Origin: Gammaproteobacteria bacterium
Lineage (GTDB): Bacteria; Pseudomonadota; Gammaproteobacteria; Thiohalobacterales; Thiohalobacteraceae
DNA: 64,000 nt
NCBI GenBank assembly: GCA_018819175.1
Contig: JAHJQQ010000033.1
Coordinates: forward strand, 1 to 64,000
Direction of reading: 5' to 3'
In this document: positions 8,573 to 18,494 of the stretch, piece after piece
Numbering within the stretch: the first letter of the stretch is position 1
Layout: each line of letters starts with the position of its first letter
The notes under the pieces: model-generated
The model's input: the letters and a program-made list of their open reading frames with translations, nothing else
What the model was told of the DNA's origin: nothing
The model's database searches: none
Position numbers and translations under genes: made by a program

Positions 8573-11287
8573 TCAGGCCTTGGTGCCGGCGGTTTTCAGG
8601 CTGTCTAGCAACTGCACGCGCAAGGTTTCCTGTTGTTCGGGTTGTAACGGCTGGTTATGGGTGTCGGTGATGTAGAACACGTCCTCGGCACGTGAACCGA
8701 ATGTGGCGATGCGTGCATTCTGCAGGCGCACGCCGCTGGCGCTGAAGGCACGGCCCACGGCGGAGAGCAGTCCGGGGCGGTCGCCGGTGATCAGTTCAAG
8801 AATCGTGCGTTCGTTGGGCGCATCATCACTGAAGTTGATCTGGGTCGGGATATTGAAATGCTGGAAGTTGCGCGGCGGCCGGCGGGTGACGCGTCGCGGT
8901 TGTGCGCTCAGGGTGCTCAGCTCATTGGTGAGCGCGTCGACGATTTCCTTAATCTGATACTCACTCTGCAGATGGACGCCGGATTCGTCCAGGATCAGGT
9001 AAGTGTCCAGGGCATGGCCATCGCGTGAGGTAATAATGCGCGCATCATGGATGTCCAGGCCCAATTGTTCCAGCAGGGCCGTGGTGCGCTCGAACAGTGA
9101 ATCATCAGTGCGCATATAAATGAATACTTCGGTGCCGCCACGCGCGCCGCTGTGGCGCAATTCGATCAGTGGTGTGTCCTGCCCTGAGTGGCGATCGATG
9201 CAGCGTGTATTCCAGGCGATTTCTTCCGGTGAATGACGTAGAAAATACTCGTCTTCCAGATTATCCCAGACATCATTGATGTCTTTGTCGGTCAAGCCGG
9301 CATCCAGCAGCAGCTGACGTGCCTCGCTGCGGGTTTCGGTGATGAACTCGTCCTGTTCCAGGGGCTTGTCGAGGCCGCGCGAGAGGGCCTCGGCGGTTGC
9401 GTTGTACAGTTCTAGCAACAGCGCGCCCTTCCAGGAGTTCCACAGATTCGGATTGGTGGCACGGATGTCGGCCACGGTCAGCAGATAAAGATAATTCAGA
9501 CGCACGCGGGACTGCATATGCGCGGCGAAATCGTTGATCACGGCGGGGTCGGCGATATCGCGGCGCTGCGCCGTGGTCGACATCAGCAAGTGATTCTGCA
9601 CCAACCAGGCGACCAGCTGGGCATCGTGTTGACTGAGACCGTGATGCCGACAGAAATCCAGGGCGTCGGTTGCGCCGAGTTCCGAGTGATCTCCACCGCG
9701 GCCTTTGCCAATGTCATGGAACAGCGCGGCGATCATCAATAATTCGGGCTTCGGGATCGTCGCCATGATTTCTGAGCAGCGCGGCAGTTCATGCGCATGC
9801 TCCGGGACCGTGAAGCGGCGTAAATTCCGCAGCACGAACAACGAATGCACGTCGACCGTGTAGGCGTGGAACAGATCGTATTGCATCTGTCCGACAACGC
9901 GGCCGAATACCGGTAGATAGGCGGCGAGGATGCCGTAGCGGTTCATGCGCCGTAATTCATGTGCGACACCGCGCGGCTGACGGACGATTTCCATGAAGAT
10001 ACTGCGTGTGCGCAGATCGTTGCGGAAATCGTCGTTGATCAGATAGCGGTGATCACGGATCAGGCGGATGGTGGAAGCACGCACGCCTTTGAGTTCCGGG
10101 TGTTGTTCCAGCAGCAGGAAGATCTCCAGCAAGGCGAAGGGGTAGCGTTCGAATACCCGATCATTCTGCACCTCGATGAAGCCTTTACGGGCCTGGAAGC
10201 GCTTATTGATGACTACCGGCTCGCCGGTATCGTCGGCGTATAAGATGGCCTCTTTGAACAACTGCAGCAGCATTTCATTCAAACGATTGAGTTCGAATAC
10301 TGTGCGGTAATAGGTCTTCATGAATTGTTCGACGGCCAGACTGGGACTATCGCCCTGTTGGTAGCCAAGCTGAGTGGCCAGGGTGCGCTGATAGTCGAAC
10401 AGCAAGCGGTCTTCACGGCGCTGAGTCAGGTTGTGCAGGGCAAAACGCACTCGCCAGAGAAAGGCCTGGCCTTCGCTCAGGGTGCGGTACTCACGTTCGG
10501 TGAGAAACTGGTGTTCGACCAGTCCGTGCAAGGTGTCGACACCGAAGTGGCGTTTGGCCACCCAGCCGATCATTTGAATATCGCGCAGCCCGCCGGGACT
10601 TTCCTTGATGTTGGGTTCGAGGTTGTAGGCGGTGTCATGAAATTTGTGATGCCGCGCGGCCTGTTCCTGGAGTTTGGCTTCAAAGAAACTGGCGCCGCGC
10701 CAGATATGGTCCGGTCCGGTCATGGTGCGCATCCGGTCGACCAGGTTGGCGTCTCCGACCAATAAACGGGCTTCCAGTAGGTTGGTGGCAACGGTGATGT
10801 CCTGCTCACCCTGGGTCACACAGTCTTCAAGGGTACGCACGCTGTGACCGACTTCCAGCCCGATATCCCACAGCAAGGTCAGGAAAGACGTGATCCGCGC
10901 CGTCTGTTCGGGGGTTTCCGCGTCGGGCAGCAGGATCATCAGGTCGATGTCCGAGTGTGGCAACAGTTCACCACGGCCATAGCCACCGACGGCAACGAGT
11001 GCGAGATGCTCGGCATCGGATTGCAGCACATGCTGCCAGGTACGCTGTAATAACTGGTCAATCAGAGAACAGCGGCCTGCGACCAATTGATCCGCCGCCA
11101 ACCCTTGTTCGAACTGCTGCTGCAGTGTTTGTGTGCCGGTCTTGAGTGCTTCGCGCAACATGGGTAATGCAGGGACGCTACCCGCAAGCGCTGCATCCAG
11201 AACCGTGCTGTCACAGAGGTCGGCCAATGCTGGTGGCAGATTGGCTTCGGGTTCAGCCGGATTGGCCTGCGGAAAGCGCGTAGTCAT
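8573..11287 (-). CDS. glnD: Bifunctional PII uridylyltransferase/uridylyl-removing enzyme
   Basis: 904 residues, full length for GlnD. It uridylylates PII protein when glutamine is low and removes UMP when glutamine is high, and so is the primary nitrogen sensor. The nucleotidyltransferase domain carries GGYGRGELLPHSDIDLMIL near residue 100. The HD domain for UMP removal carries ALFHDIGKGRGGDHSELGA in the middle. Two ACT domains for glutamine sensing form the C-terminal 200 residues (the last starts near TILELITGDRPGLL). The ATG overlaps the map stop region by 4 bases, so map and glnD are translationally coupled. That arrangement is common in gammaproteobacteria. Confidence 0.97.
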   Translation of the reverse strand: MTTRFPQANPAEPEANLPPALADLCDSTVLDAALAGSVPALPMLREALKTGTQTLQQQFEQGLAADQLVAGRCSLIDQLLQRTWQHVLQSDAEHLALVAVGGYGRGELLPHSDIDLMILLPDAETPEQTARITSFLTLLWDIGLEVGHSVRTLEDCVTQGEQDITVATNLLEARLLVGDANLVDRMRTMTGPDHIWRGASFFEAKLQEQAARHHKFHDTAYNLEPNIKESPGGLRDIQMIGWVAKRHFGVDTLHGLVEHQFLTEREYRTLSEGQAFLWRVRFALHNLTQRREDRLLFDYQRTLATQLGYQQGDSPSLAVEQFMKTYYRTVFELNRLNEMLLQLFKEAILYADDTGEPVVINKRFQARKGFIEVQNDRVFERYPFALLEIFLLLEQHPELKGVRASTIRLIRDHRYLINDDFRNDLRTRSIFMEIVRQPRGVAHELRRMNRYGILAAYLPVFGRVVGQMQYDLFHAYTVDVHSLFVLRNLRRFTVPEHAHELPRCSEIMATIPKPELLMIAALFHDIGKGRGGDHSELGATDALDFCRHHGLSQHDAQLVAWLVQNHLLMSTTAQRRDIADPAVINDFAAHMQSRVRLNYLYLLTVADIRATNPNLWNSWKGALLLELYNATAEALSRGLDKPLEQDEFITETRSEARQLLLDAGLTDKDINDVWDNLEDEYFLRHSPEEIAWNTRCIDRHSGQDTPLIELRHSGARGGTEVFIYMRTDDSLFERTTALLEQLGLDIHDARIITSRDGHALDTYLILDESGVHLQSEYQIKEIVDALTNELSTLSAQPRRVTRRPPRNFQHFNIPTQINFSDDAPNERTILELITGDRPGLLSAVGRAFSASGVRLQNARIATFGSRAEDVFYITDTHNQPLQPEQQETLRVQLLDSLKTAGTKA

Positions 11288-12072
11288 GGCAGCAACGGCA
11301 TGTGTTCGAGTGATTCATCGTCGGCCAGGGTCAGCACTTCGTAACCGGTGTCGGTAACCAGTACGGTGTGTTCCCATTGCGCCGACAAGCTATGGTCCTT
11401 GGTGACAACGGTCCATCCATCCGGAAGCAGTTTGGTATGTCGTTTACCGGCATTGACCATGGGTTCAATCGTGAAGGTCATGCCGGGCACCAGTTCAATG
11501 CCGGTGTTGGGCTTGCCGTAATGCAACACCTGCGGTTCTTCATGGAACCCGCGACCAATACCGTGGCCACAGTATTCCTGCACGATGGAGAAGTGGGCTG
11601 CCTCGGCATGTTTCTGGATGGCGTGACCGATGTCGCCCAGACGTATGCCGGGCTTTACCATTTGTATTCCGACGCGCATCGCCTCGTAGCTGATCTTGCA
11701 CACACGCTTGGCCTGCACGGAGGGTTCGCCGATCAGGAACATGCGGCTGGTGTCGCCGTGGAATTCATCTTTGATGACGGTGATATCAATATTCAGGATG
11801 TCGCCGTTCTTGAGCACCTTATCGCCGGGTATGCCGTGGCAGATCTGATGATTGAGCGAGGTGCAGATGGACTTGGGGAAACCACGGTAGTTGAGTGGCG
11901 CCGGTATGGCGCCCTGCACATTCACGATGTAGTCGTGACAGATACGGTCCAGTTCCCCGGTGGTGACGCCGGCCTTCACATGCGGGCGGATCATTTGCAG
12001 GACCTGCGCGGCCAGCCGGCCGGCAACCCGCATCTTTTCAATTTCATCCGCAGTTTTGATGGTAATGGCCAT
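11284..12072 (-). CDS. map: Type I methionine aminopeptidase
   Basis: 262 residues. It removes the initiator methionine from nascent proteins using a dinuclear metal centre. The pita-bread fold ligands can be read in order: Asp in NIDITVIKDEFHGDTSRMF (two Asp), His in EYCGHGIGRGFHEEP, Glu in TIEPMVN, and Glu near the end in QWEHTVLV. It is transcribed divergently from rpsB, a near-universal gammaproteobacterial arrangement, with a 238-bp region between them holding the rpsB promoter and leader. Confidence 0.97.
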   Translation of the reverse strand: MAITIKTADEIEKMRVAGRLAAQVLQMIRPHVKAGVTTGELDRICHDYIVNVQGAIPAPLNYRGFPKSICTSLNHQICHGIPGDKVLKNGDILNIDITVIKDEFHGDTSRMFLIGEPSVQAKRVCKISYEAMRVGIQMVKPGIRLGDIGHAIQKHAEAAHFSIVQEYCGHGIGRGFHEEPQVLHYGKPNTGIELVPGMTFTIEPMVNAGKRHTKLLPDGWTVVTKDHSLSAQWEHTVLVTDTGYEVLTLADDESLEHMPLLP

Positions 12073-12116
12073 GAGAACCTATTGATTTGGGGAAGGAAGC
12101 AGGCGGCATCCGGAAA

Positions 12117-12145
12117 TTGTTGCCCGGGGGAGTTTATGGTATAAA
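12117..12145 (+). promoter_or_regulatory. Predicted sigma-70 promoter of rpsB-tsf
   Basis: A -35-like TTGTTG at 12117-12122 and a -10-like TATAAA at 12140-12145 are separated by exactly 17 bp, with a TATGG extension just before the -10. This puts the start of the message near 12152, about 160 nt before the rpsB ATG, and leaves room for the leader structure. It is a pattern match only; no transcript data are available. Confidence 0.6.
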
Positions 12146-12173
12146 GGCGCGCTTGTTAAGCGGACCGGTGCTC

Positions 12174-12310
12174 AGGAGTAATGGTTATTCCTGGTTTTCG
12201 GCCGCAAATTCACACATGCGTCGTTACAGTGTGGCTGGGTGCCCTGATGAAAATCGGGGTTGTCACACGGGGCGCATGGAGGCCTAACCCTTACAATTTG
12301 GAGTTTTACC
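12174..12310 (+). promoter_or_regulatory. Structured 5' leader of rpsB, probable S2 autoregulatory region
   Basis: Two hairpins can be drawn. One is AGGAGTAA/TTATTCCT at 12174-12192, with a triloop and one G-U pair. The other is a longer stem closed by GTGTG (12229-12233) and CACAC (12264-12268), with CCC/GGG further in. The ribosome-site region follows, ending in GGAG shortly before the ATG. In E. coli S2 represses rpsB-tsf through the mRNA leader. I infer the same here from position and structure, not from a covariation test. Confidence 0.45.
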
Positions 12311-13126
12311 ATGGCGAACGTCACCATGCGCCAGATGCTTGAAGCTGGCGTGCATTTCGGTCATCAGACCCGTTATTGGAATCCGAAGATGGCTCCCTAT
12401 ATCTTCGGTGAACGCAGCAAGATCCACATCATCAATCTGGAAAAGACCCTGCCTCTGTATAACGAGGCGATGAATTTTCTGAGCAGCCTGGTCGCCAAAC
12501 GCGGCACCGTACTGTTTGTCGGCACCAAGCGTTCCGCGCGTGATGTGGTCGGCGAAGAGGCTTCCCGTTGCGGCATGCCTTACGTCAACTACCGCTGGCT
12601 CGGCGGTATGCTCACCAACTACAAAACTGTCCGTGCATCCGTGCGTCGTTTAAAAGACCTGGAAGCCATGGTCGCCGATGGCAGCATCGAGCGTCTTGGC
12701 AAGAAAGAAGCGCTGATGCGCCGCCGCGAAATGGAAAAGCTGGATCGCAGCCTGGGCGGCATCAAAGACATGAATCATCTCCCGGACGCCCTGTTCGTAG
12801 TTGACGTCGGCCATGAAAAGATTGCCATTCAGGAAGCCGGCAAACTGGGTATTCCTGTGGTGGGTATAGTCGATACCAACAACTCGGCGGTCGGTGTCGA
12901 TTACATCATTCCGGGTAATGACGATGCCATTCGTGCCATTCAGTTGTATGTGCGCGGTGCCGCCGATTCCATGCTGGACGGCAAGGCCACGGCGGTGAAT
13001 CTGCCAGCCGGCAATGATGACTTTGTCGAAATGGATGGCGGTGCTCCTGACAAGGCGGTGCGTAACAAGCGTGGTCGTGCTGCCGCACCCCGTGCGCCCA
13101 AGGGCGACGACGAAGCCAAGGCTTAA
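12311..13126 (+). CDS. rpsB: Small ribosomal subunit protein S2
   Basis: 271 residues from ATG 12311 ([19 protein letters not shown]). An earlier in-frame start at 12260 lies within the leader and is rejected. S2 joins the 30S subunit late, near S1. The family signatures [15 protein letters not shown] and the later [16 protein letters not shown] are intact. The protein is longer than the E. coli one by a low-complexity Ala/Arg/Lys/Asp tail after about residue 240, a frequent variation. It is first in the rpsB-tsf unit, followed after 180 bp by tsf with a terminator-like hairpin between. Confidence 0.98.
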   Translation: MANVTMRQMLEAGVHFGHQTRYWNPKMAPYIFGERSKIHIINLEKTLPLYNEAMNFLSSLVAKRGTVLFVGTKRSARDVVGEEASRCGMPYVNYRWLGGMLTNYKTVRASVRRLKDLEAMVADGSIERLGKKEALMRRREMEKLDRSLGGIKDMNHLPDALFVVDVGHEKIAIQEAGKLGIPVVGIVDTNNSAVGVDYIIPGNDDAIRAIQLYVRGAADSMLDGKATAVNLPAGNDDFVEMDGGAPDKAVRNKRGRAAAPRAPKGDDEAKA

Positions 13127-13149
13127 ACAGCCCTTATAGTTTAAGGGAT

Positions 13150-13197
13150 AGCCGGGGGCGGGCCTTGAAGGTTGAAGGTTTCGCCCCGGCTTTGTTT
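13150..13197 (+). terminator. Terminator/attenuator hairpin between rpsB and tsf
   Basis: Stem AGCCGGGGGCG (13150-13160) pairs with CGCCCCGGCT (13182-13191) with one bulge, followed by TTTGTTT. This placement allows partial termination and hence S2 in excess of or different from EF-Ts, as seen with the rpsB-tsf intergenic terminator in E. coli. Confidence 0.7.
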
Positions 13198-13306
13198 GGC
13201 AAGCTTCGAATACTCGCGGTACCGATTGAACGCAGGCAATGTTTCAGTCCGCACATCGGGTTACACCGCCCATACCGAATTAAGCAAGATGTAGAGGATT
13301 CAAACC

Positions 13307-14188
13307 ATGTCTATTACAGCAGGAATGGTCAAAGAGCTGCGTGAGCGTACCGGCTCCGGCATGATGGAATGCAAGAAGGCGTTGGTCGAAGCCAACGGCG
13401 ATATGGAAGTGGCCGTCGAAAACCTGCGCAAGTCGGGTCTGGCCAAGGCCGACAAAAAGGCCGGCCGCGTCGCGGCTGAAGGTTTGATCATTATCGAACT
13501 CAGCGCTGACGGTAAACGTGCGGCGGTGGTCGAGGTCAACAGCGAAACGGATTTCGTTGCGAAGAAAGATGAGTTTCAGTCCTTCGCCAACAAGGTTGCG
13601 CAACGGATTCTTAAGAGTTCGCCCGCCAGTCTGGAAGCGCTACTCGATATGCCGCTTGATGATGGCGGCGTCAGTGTCGATGAAGCCCGCAAAGAGATGA
13701 TCGCCAAACTGGGCGAGAACATGAATGTGCGTCGTTTTACGCTGGTCGAGACCAACGGTGTCCTGGGCGCCTACTTGCACGGTAGTCGCATCGGTGTGCT
13801 GGTCGAGATGCAGGGTGGCAACGAAGAACTGGCCAAGGACATCGCCATGCATGTCGCTGCCAGTCGCCCGGTGTGTGTCAGCGAAGACGAAGTGTCTGCC
13901 GAGATGATTCAGAAAGAGCGTGAGATCTTCGCGGCCCAGGCCGAGCAGAGTGGCAAGCCGGCTGACATCATTTCGAAGATGGTCGACGGCCGCATCAAGA
14001 AATTCCTGGCCGAGGTCACCCTGGTCGGACAGCCGTTCGTGAAAGATCCCGATACCACGGTTGCCCAGCTGTTGAGCAAGGCCGGTGCCAAGGTCATCAG
14101 CTTCCAGCGCATGGAACTGGGTGAAGGTATCGAGAAAAAGGTTGAGAACTTCGCCGAGGAGGTCGCGGCCCAAGCCCGCGGCAAGTAA
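13307..14188 (+). CDS. tsf: Elongation factor Ts
   Basis: 293 residues. It is the nucleotide exchange factor for EF-Tu. The N-terminal UBA-like domain carries [19 protein letters not shown], and the TDFV motif that contacts EF-Tu is present ([13 protein letters not shown]). The long core and C-terminal coiled-coil hairpin regions follow ([20 protein letters not shown]). The ATG is preceded by a purine-rich site. It is second gene after rpsB and followed by pyrH-frr, the classic order. Confidence 0.98.
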   Translation: MSITAGMVKELRERTGSGMMECKKALVEANGDMEVAVENLRKSGLAKADKKAGRVAAEGLIIIELSADGKRAAVVEVNSETDFVAKKDEFQSFANKVAQRILKSSPASLEALLDMPLDDGGVSVDEARKEMIAKLGENMNVRRFTLVETNGVLGAYLHGSRIGVLVEMQGGNEELAKDIAMHVAASRPVCVSEDEVSAEMIQKEREIFAAQAEQSGKPADIISKMVDGRIKKFLAEVTLVGQPFVKDPDTTVAQLLSKAGAKVISFQRMELGEGIEKKVENFAEEVAAQARGK

Positions 14189-14231
14189 GGCTTACCCCGC
14201 CGGCACTGGCCGGTCAGGGATGGTTCGAATT

Positions 14232-14250
14232 GGGGTCGCGCTGCGGCCCC
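14232..14250 (+). other. Weak hairpin between tsf and pyrH
   Basis: GGGGTCGC/GCGGCCCC pair around a 3-base loop with one internal offset. Only ATTTC follows, so it is at best a poor terminator or an mRNA end-protecting hairpin. A GGTTCGAAT string just before it resembles a tRNA T-loop, but no cloverleaf can be built. Confidence 0.3.
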
Positions 14251-14381
14251 ATTTCACAAGGGAAATCGGATCGGCTGCTCGCGTGGCAATTGCCAGTGAA
14301 AAAGACGACAATAAGCCGCGCAGCGCATCTCTGATTAGTGATCGCTTCACTTAGTTGACCTAACTCTCTGAATTATTGACC

Positions 14382-15104
14382 ATGCCAATCTCAGATCTAC
14401 GTTATAAGCGCATCCTCCTCAAGCTCAGTGGCGAGGCCCTGATGGGCAGCGAATCCGGGATCGATCCGGCGGTGCTGAATCAGTTCGCCGGCGAGATTCA
14501 TCAGCTGGCGCAGGCCGGGGTGCAGATCGGCTTGGTCATCGGTGGGGGTAATCTGTTCCGCGGCGCCGGTCTGGCGGCGGCCGGTATGGACCGGGTCACC
14601 GGTGATCACATGGGCATGCTGGCGACGGTGATGAACGCGCTGGCCATGCAGGATGCCCTGCGGCGTTTGGGCACCGAGGCACGCGTCATGTCGGCGTTGT
14701 CGATAGCCGCGGCCTGTGAAAATTTCTCCCGGGATCGTGCTGTACAGCATCTGGCCAAAGGTCGTGTGGTGCTGTTCGCGGCCGGCACCGGTAATCCGTT
14801 TTTCACCACCGATTCGGCCGCCAGTCTGCGCGCCATCGAGATTGGTGCCGAGATCATGTTCAAGGCAACCAATGTGGATGGCGTATACACGGCTGATCCG
14901 AAGCAGCATGCCGATGCCGAACGCTTCGATCGCCTGAGCTATGATGATGCCCTGCGCCGTCAGTTGATGGTCATGGATCACACCGCAATCATCCTGTGTC
15001 GCGACAACAACATGCCGCTGATGGTGTTCAACATTCATGAACGTGGCAATCTGCTGCGAGCTATGCGTGGAGAAGCAGTAGGCTCGCTGGTCGTTAAGGA
15101 GTAA
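14382..15104 (+). CDS. pyrH: UMP kinase
   Basis: 240 residues from ATG 14382 ([20 protein letters not shown]). An in-frame TTG two codons earlier is possible but unnecessary. It phosphorylates UMP to UDP with ATP and is a hexamer of the amino-acid kinase fold, normally GTP-activated and UTP-inhibited. Visible motifs are [37 protein letters not shown] and [14 protein letters not shown]. It stands 5 bp before frr and is probably co-transcribed with it. Confidence 0.97.
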   Translation: MPISDLRYKRILLKLSGEALMGSESGIDPAVLNQFAGEIHQLAQAGVQIGLVIGGGNLFRGAGLAAAGMDRVTGDHMGMLATVMNALAMQDALRRLGTEARVMSALSIAAACENFSRDRAVQHLAKGRVVLFAAGTGNPFFTTDSAASLRAIEIGAEIMFKATNVDGVYTADPKQHADAERFDRLSYDDALRRQLMVMDHTAIILCRDNNMPLMVFNIHERGNLLRAMRGEAVGSLVVKE

Positions 15105-15109
15105 CAAGC

Positions 15110-15667
15110 ATGATCGATGACATCCTCAAAGATGCCAAAATCCGCATGGGCAAAAGTGTCGAGACCTTGCGTCACGACCTGACCAAGGTGCGCACCGGGC
15201 GCGCCCATACCAGCCTGCTCGACCACATTATGGTGGACTACTACGGCAGCGACGTGCCGCTGAAGCAGGTCGCCAATGTCAATGTCGAAGATGCCCGCAC
15301 ATTGGTCGTAACGCCGTGGGAAAAATCCATGGTGGCGGTGATCGAAAAGGCCATTATGAAATCGGATCTGGGCCTGAACCCGAATACCGCGGGGACCGTG
15401 ATGCGCATCCCCTTGCCGTCACTGACCGAAGAGCGCCGCAAGGACATGATCAAAGTGGTCCGTCACGAAGCCGAAGGTGCGCGCGTTGCCATTCGCAATA
15501 TCCGCCGTGATGCCAACAACGATTTCAAGGAACTGCTCAAGGAAAAAGAGATCTCCGAGGATGAGGATCGGCGTGCCCAGGAGCAGATCCAGAAACTGAC
15601 GGACCAGGCTATCGCCGACATTGATAAAGTTCTGCAGGCCAAAGAGGCCGAGCTCATGGAGGTCTGA
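15110..15667 (+). CDS. frr: Ribosome recycling factor
   Basis: 185 residues, the standard length. With EF-G it splits post-termination 70S ribosomes. The three-helix-bundle domain and small beta domain are recognisable ([19 protein letters not shown], then [20 protein letters not shown] and [20 protein letters not shown]). The ATG lies 5 bp after the pyrH stop, preceded by AAGGAG. uppS begins 19 bp after its stop. Confidence 0.98.
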   Translation: MIDDILKDAKIRMGKSVETLRHDLTKVRTGRAHTSLLDHIMVDYYGSDVPLKQVANVNVEDARTLVVTPWEKSMVAVIEKAIMKSDLGLNPNTAGTVMRIPLPSLTEERRKDMIKVVRHEAEGARVAIRNIRRDANNDFKELLKEKEISEDEDRRAQEQIQKLTDQAIADIDKVLQAKEAELMEV

Positions 15668-15686
15668 AGGTTTCGGATTCAGCGTC

Positions 15687-16454
15687 ATGTCACAGCTAAG
15701 CCGCATAGACCAGAATGCCACTGCGCAAGATCGCCCGCGCCATATCGCCATTATTATGGATGGTAATGGCCGCTGGGCGCGCGGTCGTGGCCTGCCGCGT
15801 CCGGCCGGACATCGCGAAGGTGTGAAATCGGTGCGGCGTGTCGTTGAGGCCTGTCGCAAGCATCAGGTCGAGGCCCTGACCCTGTTCGCCTTCAGCAGCG
15901 AAAACTGGAAACGTCCGCCGACCGAGGTTGGTCTGTTGATGGATCTCCTCATCAGCACCTTGCGCAAAGAGATCGACAGTCTGCATAAGAATGGTGTGCA
16001 AGTGCGGTTCATTGGTGATCGCGCGCCGTTCAGCGATAAATTGCGCAAGCTGATGGAGAGCAGTGAAGTTCTCACCCGGGATAATCCCGGCCTGCAACTC
16101 ACCATTGCCTTGAATTACGGCGGTCAATGGGATATCGCGGAAGCGACACGCAAGATTGCCGCGCAAGTTCAATCAGGCGATATTACCCTCAGTGACATCA
16201 ATCCCGAACTGCTCGGCAAGCAGCTGTGTTTGGCGGAACTGCCGGAACCGGATCTTTTCATCCGTACGGGTGGTGAACAGCGCATCAGCAATTTCCTGCT
16301 CTGGCAGCTTGCCTATACCGAACTCTATTTCACCGATACCCTGTGGCCGGACTTCGATGAGCTTTGTCTTGTCGATGCGTTGAAATCGTTTGCCCGGCGC
16401 CAGCGGCGCTTCGGTCAGACCGGTGAGCAGGTGGAGCGCATCAAGGGTGCTTAA
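15687..16454 (+). CDS. uppS: (2E,6E)-farnesyl-diphosphate-specific undecaprenyl diphosphate synthase
   Basis: 255 residues from ATG 15687 (MSQLSRIDQNAT). A start at 15621 would lie inside frr. This cis-prenyltransferase makes the C55 lipid carrier for peptidoglycan and O-antigen. Signatures are HIAIIMDGNGRWARGRG with the catalytic Asp, FSSENWKRP, and near the C terminus DLFIRTGGEQRISNFLLWQ and Tyr-Thr-Glu. It overlaps the cdsA GTG start by 8 bp. Confidence 0.97.
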   Translation: MSQLSRIDQNATAQDRPRHIAIIMDGNGRWARGRGLPRPAGHREGVKSVRRVVEACRKHQVEALTLFAFSSENWKRPPTEVGLLMDLLISTLRKEIDSLHKNGVQVRFIGDRAPFSDKLRKLMESSEVLTRDNPGLQLTIALNYGGQWDIAEATRKIAAQVQSGDITLSDINPELLGKQLCLAELPEPDLFIRTGGEQRISNFLLWQLAYTELYFTDTLWPDFDELCLVDALKSFARRQRRFGQTGEQVERIKGA

Positions 16455-17253
16455 ACGACTTCTGACCGCGGTGATTCTGATACCGTTGGTCGTCTGGGCT
16501 ATCTTAAGCCTGCCAACACCGGCTTTCGCGATTGCGACGGGTATCTTTCTTGCCCTGGCCGCCTGGGAATGGGCCGGTCTGATTCCTCTCCAGGCTCGTT
16601 CAGCAAAAACGCTCTATCTACTTTCGTTCATGGCCGTCGCGGGTGTCGCCTGGTGGGCAGTGGAGCAGCAGCCGGAGTGGCTGTCCCGGGCCTTGCCCGC
16701 AGTCGCAGTCTGGTGGTTGCTGGCTGGTTTCTGGTTGTTACGTCCGCAGTTGGGTCGGCAGTGGGTCATACCCAAAATCCTGCTTGCTGTGCTGGTGTTA
16801 TTGCCCGTGTGGTTGACCTTGAGCAGTGTGCACGGTCAGGCGGAGCGGGGGCCGCAGTTGGCGCTGTTCGTGTTCGTGTTGATGTGGGTCGCCGACAGCG
16901 GTGCCTATTTTGCGGGTCGCACCCTCGGGCAACACAAATTACTACCACAGGTCAGTCCGGGTAAGACCTGGGAAGGTGCGATCGGTGGTCTCATCGGCGG
17001 CAGTCTGTTCGCGGTCGGCGCGGCCATGTGGTTCGGCTGGACCGGGAACCGGATGTTCGGTTTTGTGGTCTTGTCCATCGTCTGCGTCATTGTGTCGATC
17101 GTCGGTGATCTCTTCATCAGTCTGCTCAAACGTCAGCAAGGTCTCAAAGACACTGGAACACTGTTTCCAGGACATGGTGGTGTGCTGGACCGTATCGATA
17201 GTCTGCTGGCCGCAGGCCCGGTATTTGTTTACGGCCTGAGTTGGCTGGAGTGA
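16447..17253 (+). CDS. cdsA: Phosphatidate cytidylyltransferase
   Basis: 268 residues using the GTG at 16447, right before the first membrane helix ([18 protein letters not shown]). It makes CDP-diacylglycerol from phosphatidate and CTP in the inner membrane. About seven to eight transmembrane segments are visible. The C-terminal signature runs from [18 protein letters not shown] to [14 protein letters not shown]. The start overlaps uppS, and the stop TGA shares its A with the ATG of dxr (TGATG). Confidence 0.95.
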   Translation: MLKRLLTAVILIPLVVWAILSLPTPAFAIATGIFLALAAWEWAGLIPLQARSAKTLYLLSFMAVAGVAWWAVEQQPEWLSRALPAVAVWWLLAGFWLLRPQLGRQWVIPKILLAVLVLLPVWLTLSSVHGQAERGPQLALFVFVLMWVADSGAYFAGRTLGQHKLLPQVSPGKTWEGAIGGLIGGSLFAVGAAMWFGWTGNRMFGFVVLSIVCVIVSIVGDLFISLLKRQQGLKDTGTLFPGHGGVLDRIDSLLAAGPVFVYGLSWLE

Positions 17254-18494
17254 TGGCAACGACCATGGATAAAGGCGCGACACCGCAGAATCCAGACAAA
17301 CCTCTTGGTTTGACCGTGCTGGGCGCGACGGGCTCTATCGGCCTGAGCACACTGGATGTCGTGGCCCGTCACCCCGAACGGTATCGTGTGATTGCGCTTA
17401 CCGCGTATCGCGATGTCGAGGGCATGCTGCGTCTATGTCGTGCGCATCAACCGCAGATTGCCGTGCTGGTCGATAGCGATGCCGCCGAGCGTCTGTCTCA
17501 GGCATTGCGCGCTGAGGCGCTCGCAATTGAGGTGTTGACCGGTGCCGAGGCCTTAGTGCGGGTCGCTGGTCTGGACGCTGTGGATTACGTGATGTCCGCG
17601 ATTGTCGGTGCGGCCGGTCTGGCGCCCAGCCTTGAGGCGGCGCGTTGCGGTAAGCGCGTACTCCTGGCGAACAAAGAGGCGCTGGTGATGTCCGGTGCCC
17701 TGTTCATGGAGCAGGTGCGCAAGCATGCCGCCTTACTGCTGCCCATCGACAGTGAACACAATGCCATTTTCCAATGCATGCCGCCTGGATTTATCACGGG
17801 TGAAAGCCCTGCGGGCGTACGCCGTATCCTGCTGACGGCGTCGGGCGGGCCCTTCCGAAACATGCCACTGGATCAGTTTGCACAAGTGACGCCGGAGCAG
17901 GCCTGCGCCCATCCCAACTGGGATATGGGGCGCAAGATTTCGGTCGATTCCGCGACCATGATGAACAAAGGTCTGGAAGTGATCGAGGCCTGCTGGTTGT
18001 TCGGACTGCCGGTCGATCAGGTGCAAGTGGTATTGCATCCGCAAAGCGTGATTCATTCTCTGGTCGATTACCAGGATGGCTCGGTGCTCGCGCAGCTGGG
18101 TAATCCGGATATGCGCACGCCGATCGCGCATGCACTGGCGTGGCCGGAACGGATCGATTCCGGTGTTCAGCCGCTGGATCTGTTCGCGGTGGGTCGTTTG
18201 GACTTCAGCGCACCCGATCCGAAACGTTTTCCTTGTCTGGAGCTGGCCTACGCCGCCTGGCGCCAAGGCGGCACGGCGCCGGCGGTGCTCAATGCCGCGA
18301 ATGAAGTGGCTGTGCAGGCCTTTCTGGAAGGTAAGCTCAGCTTCGATCGCATCGCGCCGGTGATCGAAGCGAGTCTGGCCGGCTGCTCGATTCAGGCGGG
18401 AGACGATTTGCAGCAGATTCTGGATGCCGATCAGTCGGCACGTTTGGTTGCCTGTGAACAAATTGCCATTAAACCCCGGCGGGTGATGCTATGA
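17253..18494 (+). CDS. dxr: 1-deoxy-D-xylulose 5-phosphate reductoisomerase
   Basis: 413 residues from ATG 17253. It converts DXP to MEP with NADPH, the committed step of the MEP isoprenoid pathway; ispD and ispF for later steps are also in this window. The NADPH site is [16 protein letters not shown] near the start. Substrate and metal motifs [22 protein letters not shown] and [21 protein letters not shown] are intact. It is overlapped by rseP by 4 bases (ATGAGC, with the dxr TGA inside). Confidence 0.97.
   Translation: MATTMDKGATPQNPDKPLGLTVLGATGSIGLSTLDVVARHPERYRVIALTAYRDVEGMLRLCRAHQPQIAVLVDSDAAERLSQALRAEALAIEVLTGAEALVRVAGLDAVDYVMSAIVGAAGLAPSLEAARCGKRVLLANKEALVMSGALFMEQVRKHAALLLPIDSEHNAIFQCMPPGFITGESPAGVRRILLTASGGPFRNMPLDQFAQVTPEQACAHPNWDMGRKISVDSATMMNKGLEVIEACWLFGLPVDQVQVVLHPQSVIHSLVDYQDGSVLAQLGNPDMRTPIAHALAWPERIDSGVQPLDLFAVGRLDFSAPDPKRFPCLELAYAAWRQGGTAPAVLNAANEVAVQAFLEGKLSFDRIAPVIEASLAGCSIQAGDDLQQILDADQSARLVACEQIAIKPRRVML

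Noticed and set aside
14222..14250. tRNA-like GGTTCGAAT string after tsf
   Set aside because: No acceptor stem, D arm or anticodon arm can be paired around it.
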